Origin: Verrucomicrobiales bacterium
GTDB lineage: Bacteria; Verrucomicrobiota; Verrucomicrobiia; Limisphaerales; SXQI01
Assembly: GCA_005793025.1 (NCBI GenBank)
Contig: SXQI01000109.1
Location: 1-5,100 of the forward strand
DNA: 5,100 nt
Direction of reading: 5' to 3'
Program-made: the position numbers and the translations under genes
The notes under the pieces: generated by a model
The model's input: only the letters and a program-made list of their open reading frames with translations
What the model was told of the DNA's origin: nothing
Database searches by the model: none
Part shown: piece after piece, positions 1-5,100 of the stretch
How positions within the stretch are numbered: position 1 is the stretch's first letter
How the letters are laid out: every line of letters begins with the position of its first letter

Positions 1-79
1 ATGACATCCCGCTTGTGGATCGAGTTCGAGACTGTCACTCTTTCTGCACAGAATTCCGCTCCTGAATGTTTCACTCAGA
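1..79. other. 5' edge of window, possible tail of an upstream gene
   Basis: This stretch could be the 3' end of a rightward gene whose body lies outside the window. Frame 1 is open from base 1 to a TAA at 88-90, which would overlap the next gene by 11 bases and give a 29-residue tail. Frame 3 is open to a TGA at 63-65. Neither tail shows a recognisable motif, so I cannot choose between them or exclude a non-coding spacer. No convincing Shine-Dalgarno sequence or promoter for the following gene is visible here. Confidence 0.25.
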
Positions 80-886
80 ATGAACAATAAAAGAACTGTA
101 ATGGCGATTGCGAGCCATCCTGATGACATTGAGTTTCTAATGGCTGGAACACTCATTTTGCTCAAGCAGGCCGGCTGGGAAACTCATTACCTCAACATCT
201 CAAGCGGGAACTGCGGTAGTTTGGTTTACGCTGGTTCGATGCTTAAAAAAAAGCGAGCGAAAGAAGCGCAGAATGCCGCAAAAATATTAGGAACCGAGTA
301 TCATCCCAGCCTAGGGAATGACCTCGAGGTTTTTTACGACATCAAAACAGTGAGGCGACTGGCTGCCATTATCCGAGAAGTTCAACCCTCAATTCTACTG
401 ACCCATTCGCCTGTAGATTATATGGAGGATCACACCAATGCATGTCGGCTGGCTTTAACTGCAGCTTTTTCACGTTGTTTAGCAAATTTCAGAACCATTC
501 CACCCCGATCACACTACATCGGCGAGGTCACGGTCTATCATGGGATGCCTCATGGTTTGCGGGATCCTTTGCGGCGTCGGGTGATCCCGGGAAGCTTTGT
601 AGATACCTCGGCTGTTCAGGATTTGAAGCGTTCTGCGTTGGCGGCGCATGTCAGCCAGCAAGATTGGTTAGATGCCTCGCAGAGAATCAACTCCTACCTT
701 CAAACGATGGATGATTTTGGACAAGAACTGGGTCAGTTATCGGGTCGGTTTCAGTTCGCCGAGGGTTGGCGACGTCATTTGCACTACGGCTTTTGTGGAC
801 CTGATACCGACCCCCTGAGTGTTGCCTTGGGATCTAAACATCTCATCAACGCCGATTACGAACGGAGTTTGGAGAACGGTTGTTAA
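80..886 (+). CDS. PIG-L (LmbE-like) family metal-dependent deacetylase
   Basis: This is a 268-residue protein of the LmbE/PIG-L fold, whose known members are zinc-dependent enzymes that remove N-acetyl groups from sugar-containing substrates such as GlcNAc-inositol, GlcNAc-malate and GlcNAc-PI. The signature HPDD lies at residues 13-16, with His13 and Asp16 the expected metal ligands and Asp15 the likely catalytic base. The third ligand is His118 in the YMEDHTNA stretch (residues 114-121). Further conserved-looking blocks are VYHGMPHG (152-159) and GWRRHLHYGF (229-238). No signal peptide or membrane segment is seen, so it is probably cytoplasmic. The ATG at 80 puts HPDD at the position usual for the family. 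An in-frame ATG at 101 would also keep the motif but shorten the first beta strand. No good ribosome-binding sequence precedes either. The true substrate cannot be told from sequence. The blocks resemble a planctomycete PIG-L subgroup as I recall it. The last 41 bases overlap the convergent gene. Confidence 0.9.
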   Translation: MNNKRTVMAIASHPDDIEFLMAGTLILLKQAGWETHYLNISSGNCGSLVYAGSMLKKKRAKEAQNAAKILGTEYHPSLGNDLEVFYDIKTVRRLAAIIREVQPSILLTHSPVDYMEDHTNACRLALTAAFSRCLANFRTIPPRSHYIGEVTVYHGMPHGLRDPLRRRVIPGSFVDTSAVQDLKRSALAAHVSQQDWLDASQRINSYLQTMDDFGQELGQLSGRFQFAEGWRRHLHYGFCGPDTDPLSVALGSKHLINADYERSLENGC

Positions 887-1778
887 GCAGACGCACGAGC
901 ATTGGTTCAAAAGTAGGATCAGCGAAACGGAACCCCGAGGCGTTAAGCTGTGTGGGAGCGACTCGTTGACTCCGAAGCAGCAGGGCGTCTGCCATCTCGC
1001 CAAAGACTATCCGTAACAACCCCGCAGGCACCCTGCACAAAGCCGGTCGATGGAGTAATCTGGCCAAAGCTTGGGTAAAATTAGTGTTTCGAAGGGGGGC
1101 TGGGCTCACGAAATTGACTCCTCCAGCAAGCTTGGGTGCAATTAAGGCGTGGAGTAATGCTGCGGTGCAATCTTCCAGAGAAATCCAACTCATCCACTGT
1201 TGACCCGACCCTAGTTGTGCTCCAAGTCCCCAGCGAAATGGAGTGAGCATTTTTGCAAAAGCCCCGCCGTTCATGGAGAGAACCATCCCAAATCGAGCAT
1301 GGACAACCCGGCAAGCTACTGCTTTTAACGGGAGTGTTGCTTGTTCCCAGTCCAATGCGAGTTTGGAGATAAAATCGCTGCCTGATGCTTGATGTTCTTC
1401 GATCCAGTTGTCGCCATGGTCACCGTAGTAGCCGATTGCTGAAGCCCCAATGAACATCGAAGGGGGTTGGGGGAGTTCGAGTAGTGTTTTGACAAGCGAA
1501 CGAGTCGCCTCGACACGGCTCAGCCGGAATTCGACTTTGCGGGCTGCACTCCAACGGTTTGCACCAATATTCTCCCCGGCCAAATGAATGACAGCATCAA
1601 CTTGGGTTCCGCAGTGAGTTCCCCAGTCAATGGCCCCAGAGGAAGGATCCCATCGGAGCCGATCGCCTGACGTGGGAACGAATCGATGAAGGGTTAGCAC
1701 TTTGTGACCTGCCGATCTCAAACGATCCGTCAGCGATGAACCGATCAAGCCAGTGCTCCCTGAGACAACCACGCGCAT
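846..1778 (-). CDS. TIGR01777 family NAD(P)-dependent epimerase-like protein (SDR, YfcH-like)
   Basis: This is a 310-residue extended/atypical short-chain dehydrogenase of the TIGR01777 (YfcH, SDR39U1) family. The dinucleotide-binding glycine motif GSTGLIG is at residues 7-13 at the very N-terminus. VIHLAGENI (63-71) is the family's HLAGEN block. SAIGYYGD (113-120) holds the region of the catalytic Tyr. RFGMVL (162-167) and QWMSWISLED (194-203) match other conserved blocks. From about residue 250 the protein carries the C-terminal DUF1731-type segment, ending near residue 300, which is the usual family length. The last dozen or so residues are a polar, Arg-rich tail encoded over the end of the deacetylase gene. 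Family members are annotated as nucleoside-diphosphate-sugar epimerases, but their substrates are largely unknown, so no reaction is assigned. The start ATG at 1776-1778 sits just ahead of the glycine motif. No clear Shine-Dalgarno sequence lies upstream. It is divergent from pilB and probably transcribed alone. Confidence 0.93.
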   Translation of the reverse strand: MRVVVSGSTGLIGSSLTDRLRSAGHKVLTLHRFVPTSGDRLRWDPSSGAIDWGTHCGTQVDAVIHLAGENIGANRWSAARKVEFRLSRVEATRSLVKTLLELPQPPSMFIGASAIGYYGDHGDNWIEEHQASGSDFISKLALDWEQATLPLKAVACRVVHARFGMVLSMNGGAFAKMLTPFRWGLGAQLGSGQQWMSWISLEDCTAALLHALIAPKLAGGVNFVSPAPLRNTNFTQALARLLHRPALCRVPAGLLRIVFGEMADALLLRSQRVAPTQLNASGFRFADPTFEPMLVRLLNNRSPNSVRNRR

Positions 1779-1915
1779 GGGGCCAAGCTAAAACAGTCAA
1801 TAACGAGTCGCAACGGATTCTCGTAACACAATTCAAAGAAGGAATTCAGATTAAAGCATTCCGCGAACAGGGCATGAAATGTGCTATCAAGTTGGGTTGT
1901 AGTGTTTCAATGCGG

Positions 1916-1935
1916 AATTGATCATGAGATCAATT
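1916..1935. repeat. Perfect inverted repeat, putative operator
   Basis: AATTGATC at 1916-1923 and its exact reverse complement GATCAATT at 1928-1935 are separated by the 4-base spacer ATGA. The flanking bases (G at 1915, G at 1936) do not pair, so each arm is exactly 8 bases. It is A+T-rich, has no T-run after it and lies 69 bases before the pilB start codon, so a dimeric repressor or activator site fits better than a terminator. Its right arm shares two bases with the candidate -35 element. The binding protein is unknown, and function is inferred from symmetry and position only. Confidence 0.45.
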
Positions 1936-1961
1936 GACTTTGAGTGGTCGAACAATAGACT
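1934..1961 (+). promoter_or_regulatory. Candidate sigma-70-type promoter for the pilB–pilT cluster
   Basis: TTGACT at 1934-1939 matches the -35 consensus at five of six bases. After a 16-base spacer, TAGACT at 1956-1961 matches the -10 consensus at four of six. Transcription would start near 1968, leaving a leader of about 35-40 bases before the GTG of pilB. The spacer is one base short of the optimum and the -10 is weak, so this may be an activated promoter or a chance match. The inverted repeat at 1916-1935 ends inside the -35 box. Confidence 0.35.
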
Positions 1962-2004
1962 GCTCCGTCGAGTCCAAAGAACGAACAAGTTTGACAGGTA
2001 AACC

Positions 2005-3741
2005 GTGGCTGCCAAAGACGATATTTTAATTGATACCCTAGTGGATATGGGCCTCATTGAGCGCAACCAAGTGGAAGCGGCTCGCGAGGAGGCAGATGCC
2101 ACAGGGGAAGGAGTGCTGGATACGTTGGTAACGAAGGGGTTACTCCTTCCTTCCAACGTTGCTCAGGCCAAGGCGGCCCACTACGGAATCGAGTATGTCG
2201 ATTTAACGGATTTGCGACTCTCGGATGACGTCATCAACGCGCTTCCAAGGCATCTCGCGAAGAGATACTCAGCGGTCCCTGTAACGCTGCAGGACGATAC
2301 GATCGTCGTCGCCATGGCCGACCCCACGGACATTGATACGATTGATAATCTTCGGGCGGCACTCAGTTTGAATGTCGACCCTCGTGTGGCAGCATTGCAG
2401 GATATCGAAGCCGCTCTCGAACGGTTCTATGGAGGAGGGAGTGGAACTACTACCAAGAAAAGTGGAACCGATACCGTCAGTAAGTTGATCCAAGACATCA
2501 CCGAAGGCGAGGTAGAGATTGGAAAAATGGGTAAATTGGGGGGTGCCGATGAAGGGGCACCCGTCGAGGCCGACGCTCCCATTATCAAACTGGTGAACCA
2601 GATTATCGTCGATGCTTTCAAAAATCGAGCTTCTGATATCCACCTAGAGCCCATGGCGAATACTTTTCGCGTGAGGTATCGAATCGACGGCGTGTTGCAT
2701 GAGATGAAGGGCCCGCCGAAGAAGTTGCAGTTGTCGATGATCAGCCGTCTGAAAATCCAGTCCGGCATGAACATCGCGGAACGGCGAATCCCTCAGGACG
2801 GACGCATCCAAACTTCGATCAGCGGCAAACCAATCGATCTTCGTGTGAACTGTCTCCCTACCAACCACGGGGAGAGTGTTGTCATGCGTATCTTGGACAA
2901 GGAAGGACTCCGACTGGGACTTCCTGAGTTAGGGTTTCTCACCGACGACCAGCAAACTTTTGAGCGGTTGGTTGGTCTCCCTGATGGAATTCTACTGGTC
3001 ACTGGTCCGACAGGTTCCGGGAAGACGACGACTCTTTATTCCGTTTTAAATTTCATCAATCGTCCGGATCGAAAAATCATCACAGTTGAGGATCCTGTCG
3101 AATACATGTTGGCGGGTATCAATCAGGTTCAGGTCAACGAACATATCGGATTTACGTTTGCGACCGCGCTCCGCTCGATGTTGCGCCAAGCACCCAACGT
3201 CGTCATGCTGGGAGAAATTCGCGATATGGAGACAGCTTCCATCGCGATCAATGCTTCGTTGACGGGTCACTTAGTGTTCTCGACGCTCCATACGAACGAT
3301 GCTCCAAGCGCGGTCACCCGTTTGATCGACATCGGGGTCAAACCCTTCTTGGTAGCTTCTTCAACCCGTGGTTTGATGGCGCAGCGGTTGGTCCGTAAGG
3401 TGTGCAAACAATGCACGGCGCCTCACATGCCGAGTGATTCAGAGCTCAAGGCTCTTGATATCAATCCAAGCAACCTCAAGGAGCCTAATTTCCGAAAAGG
3501 CAAAGGGTGTTCCAATTGCAGTGGAACCGGTAACCGTGGACGTTTCGGCATTTTCGAGATATTCGTGATCGATGATGAGGCTCGTAAATTGATTTATGAA
3601 AAGGCACCTGCCTCGGTGTTGCGAAGCCGGGCCCGTGAGATGGGGATGCGGACGTTACGCGAGGACGGCGCACGTAAGGTTGTTGCAGGTTTAACTACTG
3701 CCGATGAGGTTATTCGTTCAACCTCTGTGGAAACAGAATAA
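2005..3741 (+). CDS. pilB: Type IV pilus assembly / type II secretion extension ATPase PilB (GspE family)
   Basis: This is a 578-residue hexameric motor ATPase that drives polymerisation of pilin (or pseudopilin) at the cytoplasmic face of the inner membrane. Residues 1 to about 140 form an MshEN/GspE N-terminal domain. A glycine- and polar-rich linker (from about 143) follows, then the N2 domain with SDIHLEP (210-216). The motor core has Walker A GPTGSGKTT at 334-342 (Lys340), the Asp box TVEDPVEY at 360-367, the Walker B region VVMLGE at 399-404 (Glu404) and the His box TGHLVFSTLHTND at 420-432. Two CxxC pairs, Cys467/Cys470 and Cys502/Cys505, form the zinc site typical of PilB/GspE and absent from PilT. 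The start is GTG at 2005: an in-frame TAA at 1999-2001 rules out anything further upstream, and AGG at 1996-1998 could serve as a short ribosome-binding site. Where most relatives have DPD before Walker B, this protein has APN (396-398). PilB is favoured over GspE because pilT follows 66 bases later. Confidence 0.95.
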   Translation: MAAKDDILIDTLVDMGLIERNQVEAAREEADATGEGVLDTLVTKGLLLPSNVAQAKAAHYGIEYVDLTDLRLSDDVINALPRHLAKRYSAVPVTLQDDTIVVAMADPTDIDTIDNLRAALSLNVDPRVAALQDIEAALERFYGGGSGTTTKKSGTDTVSKLIQDITEGEVEIGKMGKLGGADEGAPVEADAPIIKLVNQIIVDAFKNRASDIHLEPMANTFRVRYRIDGVLHEMKGPPKKLQLSMISRLKIQSGMNIAERRIPQDGRIQTSISGKPIDLRVNCLPTNHGESVVMRILDKEGLRLGLPELGFLTDDQQTFERLVGLPDGILLVTGPTGSGKTTTLYSVLNFINRPDRKIITVEDPVEYMLAGINQVQVNEHIGFTFATALRSMLRQAPNVVMLGEIRDMETASIAINASLTGHLVFSTLHTNDAPSAVTRLIDIGVKPFLVASSTRGLMAQRLVRKVCKQCTAPHMPSDSELKALDINPSNLKEPNFRKGKGCSNCSGTGNRGRFGIFEIFVIDDEARKLIYEKAPASVLRSRAREMGMRTLREDGARKVVAGLTTADEVIRSTSVETE

Positions 3742-3807
3742 GCAAGTCACTACCCCGACCTTTCAATTTTTAAACTGAATTTCAATCGTTTTTCCTAGTT
3801 CGAAAGT
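3742..3807. other. A+T-rich pilB–pilT spacer
   Basis: This 66-base gap between two same-strand pilus genes is rich in A and T. It contains TTTCAAT twice (3761-3767 and 3780-3786, starts 19 bases apart), each followed by a T-run. No G+C-rich stem is present, so there is no standard intrinsic terminator and cotranscription through it is plausible. A TAG at 3796-3798, in frame with pilT, limits how far upstream that gene can start. No strong ribosome-binding sequence precedes the pilT ATG. Confidence 0.5.
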
Positions 3808-4905
3808 ATGTCTTATCAAATGTCAGATTTGTTGCAGTTGGTGGTGTCTGAAGGCGCTGCCGATTTGCATCTCCGTGTGGGAATTCCGCCAGTTATCCGA
3901 GTTCACGGCGAGTTGACGCGGATTGATGGTCCAACGTTGAGGCCTGAGGACACGGAAGAATTGATGCGCAGCATCACCTCTGAGGATCACATTCAACATG
4001 TGCGCGAAAAGGGAGGTGCGGATTTCGGTTTTGCTTTCGCTGAAGTCGCCCGATTCCGTGTCAGCGTATTCAAGGAAAAAGGGAATTTTGCCATGGTCTT
4101 GCGGCAAATTCCGAGCAAGTTGCTCACGATGGAACAAATCGGCCTTCCCGCCTCCGTGCGAGAGCTTCTGTATAAGCCGCGTGGACTTGTGCTGGTCACC
4201 GGTCCGACTGGTTCGGGAAAGACAACGACTCTAGCGTCGATGATCAATATCATGAATCAAGAACGTGGTGACGCTCACATCATCACGATCGAAGATCCCA
4301 TCGAGTATTACCACACGCACAAGAAGGCGGTAGTGACGCAACGGGAGGTTCACATCGATGTGCCAAGCTTTGCGGAGGCGCTGCGTCGCGCTCTGCGTCA
4401 GGACCCGGATGTGATTCTGGTTGGAGAGTTACGAGATCTTGAAACAATGGAAGCTGCGATCACAGCTGCTGAAACAGGGCACTTGGTGTTTGGAACGCTC
4501 CACACCACGGGTGCAGCCAAAACCATTGACCGTATCACCAACGCCTTCCCGACAAACCAACAGGAACAAATTCGAATTCAGCTTTCCACAGTGCTCCAAG
4601 CAGTGGTTTCACAACTGCTCCTTCCGCGATCAGACAAACCCGGTCGTGTCGCTGTTTTTGAAATCATGGTCAATACGCCCGCTGTCAGCGCGCTTATTCG
4701 AGATAACAAAACATTCCGTATTAACTCCGATATTCAGACCGGCGCGAAATACGGAATGATGACTTTGGATAGCTGCTTGATCGACAAGTATCAACAAGGG
4801 ATGATCACCCAAGAAGAAGTGATCACCAAATCTCAGGATCCGAGTGGGATTCTGATGAAGTTGCAAGAGTTAGAAAGTGCCAAGGCTGCTCAGGCCGCTG
4901 CTTAA
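3808..4905 (+). CDS. pilT: Type IV pilus retraction ATPase PilT
   Basis: This is a 365-residue hexameric ATPase that powers pilus disassembly, and hence twitching motility and DNA or phage uptake in organisms where it is known. It has the PilT layout: a short PAS-like N-terminal domain beginning MSDLLQLVVSEGAADLHLR (5-23) and VGIPP (24-28), then RFRVSVFKEKG (82-92). The motor core has Walker A GPTGSGKTTT at 132-141 (Lys138), the Asp box TIEDPIEYY at 160-168, Walker B VILVGE at 202-207 preceded by DPD (199-201), and the His box TGHLVFGTLHTT at 223-234. There is no CxxC zinc site and no MshEN domain, which separates it from PilB. The C-terminal motif that is AIRNLIRE in well-studied PilT appears as AVSALIRD (292-299). 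An Ala-rich tail ends the protein, making it somewhat longer than the usual 345 or so residues. An in-frame TAG at 3796-3798 supports the ATG at 3808; the ATG at 3820 (residue 5) is the only close alternative. It could be a PilU-like paralogue, but the single copy beside pilB favours PilT. Confidence 0.95.
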   Translation: MSYQMSDLLQLVVSEGAADLHLRVGIPPVIRVHGELTRIDGPTLRPEDTEELMRSITSEDHIQHVREKGGADFGFAFAEVARFRVSVFKEKGNFAMVLRQIPSKLLTMEQIGLPASVRELLYKPRGLVLVTGPTGSGKTTTLASMINIMNQERGDAHIITIEDPIEYYHTHKKAVVTQREVHIDVPSFAEALRRALRQDPDVILVGELRDLETMEAAITAAETGHLVFGTLHTTGAAKTIDRITNAFPTNQQEQIRIQLSTVLQAVVSQLLLPRSDKPGRVAVFEIMVNTPAVSALIRDNKTFRINSDIQTGAKYGMMTLDSCLIDKYQQGMITQEEVITKSQDPSGILMKLQELESAKAAQAAA

Positions 4906-4912
4906 TCTGTCT

Positions 4913-5100
4913 ATGTCTGACTCATCGTCCCATCCATTGCTGAACCTGATTCGCAACAAGGCGCTTCTCGACGAGATGCAACTTGAGGAGGTTCTGCAAG
5001 AGAACGCGAAGAGTGGCAAATCGATTTCTCAAATCCTTGCCGAGAAAGAATTCATCGATCCAATCACTCAATTGAGCGTGATTGCAGATGAACTCAATAC
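4913..5100 (+). CDS. Partial second PilB/GspE-type protein, N-terminal MshEN-like region only
   Basis: The open frame starts at ATG 4913, seven bases after the pilT stop, and runs off the window after 62 codons. The visible part begins with a Ser-rich stretch (MSDSSSHP). Two helical repeats of the MshEN/T2SSE N-terminal kind follow, ALLDEMQLEEVLQENAKSGK (residues 17-36) and SISQILAEKEFIDPITQLSV (37-56), with the characteristic GKS..(I/L)L..K.FI pattern. This domain normally precedes the motor core of PilB/GspE ATPases, so the best guess is a second extension-type ATPase in the same operon. Because the Walker motifs lie outside the window, a stand-alone MshEN-domain protein cannot be excluded. 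The tight spacing to pilT implies cotranscription and perhaps translational coupling, as no ribosome-binding sequence is seen before the ATG. The N-terminus differs from that of the PilB at 2005-3741, so this is not a recent tandem duplicate. Confidence 0.8.
   Translation, partial: MSDSSSHPLLNLIRNKALLDEMQLEEVLQENAKSGKSISQILAEKEFIDPITQLSVIADELN

Larger units (their letters stand above)
1779..2004. other. Divergent intergenic region between the epimerase gene and pilB
   Basis: These 226 bases separate two divergent genes and should hold promoters for both. On the plus strand there is an inverted repeat and a candidate promoter, listed separately. On the minus strand, ahead of the epimerase gene, only weak matches to a -35/-10 pair are seen (for example TTGAAA with a poor -10), and I do not call them. 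No convincing small gene is present: the open frame at 1736-1921 lies largely antisense to the epimerase N-terminus and its product resembles no family I know. Confidence 0.7.

Noticed and set aside
1736..1921. 61-codon plus-strand open frame spanning the epimerase start and the intergenic region
   Set aside because: About a quarter is antisense to the conserved glycine-motif end of the epimerase; the product shows no domain and there is no ribosome-binding site.
2269..2643. Long minus-strand open frames within pilB (also 2427-2774)
   Set aside because: They are antisense shadows of a gene with complete conserved motifs in the plus frame.
3761..3786. TTTCAAT repeated twice in the pilB–pilT spacer, as a possible regulator site or terminator
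   Set aside because: Seven A+T-rich bases repeated in an A+T-rich spacer are expected by chance, and no G+C-rich stem accompanies the T-runs.
3823..4253. Minus-strand open frames within pilT
   Set aside because: They lie opposite the Walker A and N-terminal coding region of pilT and have no recognisable domain or start signals.
2995..4260. Near-identical DNA around the Walker A motifs of pilB (about 2996-3033) and pilT (about 4193-4230), as a possible recombination repeat
   Set aside because: The likeness follows from shared homology of the ATPase cores (LVTGPTGSGKTTTL); it does not continue as DNA identity beyond the motif.

Overview
The window reads as an ordinary bacterial chromosome segment of middling G+C, densely coded, with no RNA gene, mobile element or CRISPR array that I can see. 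Protein style (especially the PIG-L-type deacetylase), starts without strong Shine-Dalgarno sequences, and the pilB–pilT–second pilB-like order suggest a member of the Planctomycetes (Pirellula/Rhodopirellula-like). That assignment is an inference from recalled protein families, not a search result.

Left half: a LmbE/PIG-L family metal-dependent deacetylase (80-886, +) converges with a TIGR01777-type NAD(P)-dependent sugar-epimerase-like SDR protein (846-1778, -). Their 3' ends overlap by 41 bp. Bases 1-79 probably hold the tail of an upstream gene, but this cannot be assigned.

Right half: a 226-bp divergent intergenic region (1779-2004) carries a perfect 8-bp-arm inverted repeat that touches a candidate sigma-70-type promoter. 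It precedes a rightward type IV pilus motor cluster: the PilB/GspE extension ATPase (2005-3741, GTG start), the PilT retraction ATPase (3808-4905), and the first 62 codons of a second MshEN/PilB-type protein (4913 to beyond the window end), which starts 7 bases after the pilT stop.

PilB-type ATPases power addition of pilin subunits at the inner-membrane platform, and PilT powers their removal. The cluster therefore encodes both directions of a pilus engine, with a possible second extension-type ATPase next door. Both PilB-type N-termini lack the Arg-Leu-Gly signature known from cyclic-di-GMP-binding MshEN domains. I found no clearly novel system; the points worth a second look are the palindromic putative operator, the dual PilB arrangement and motif deviations in the motors.
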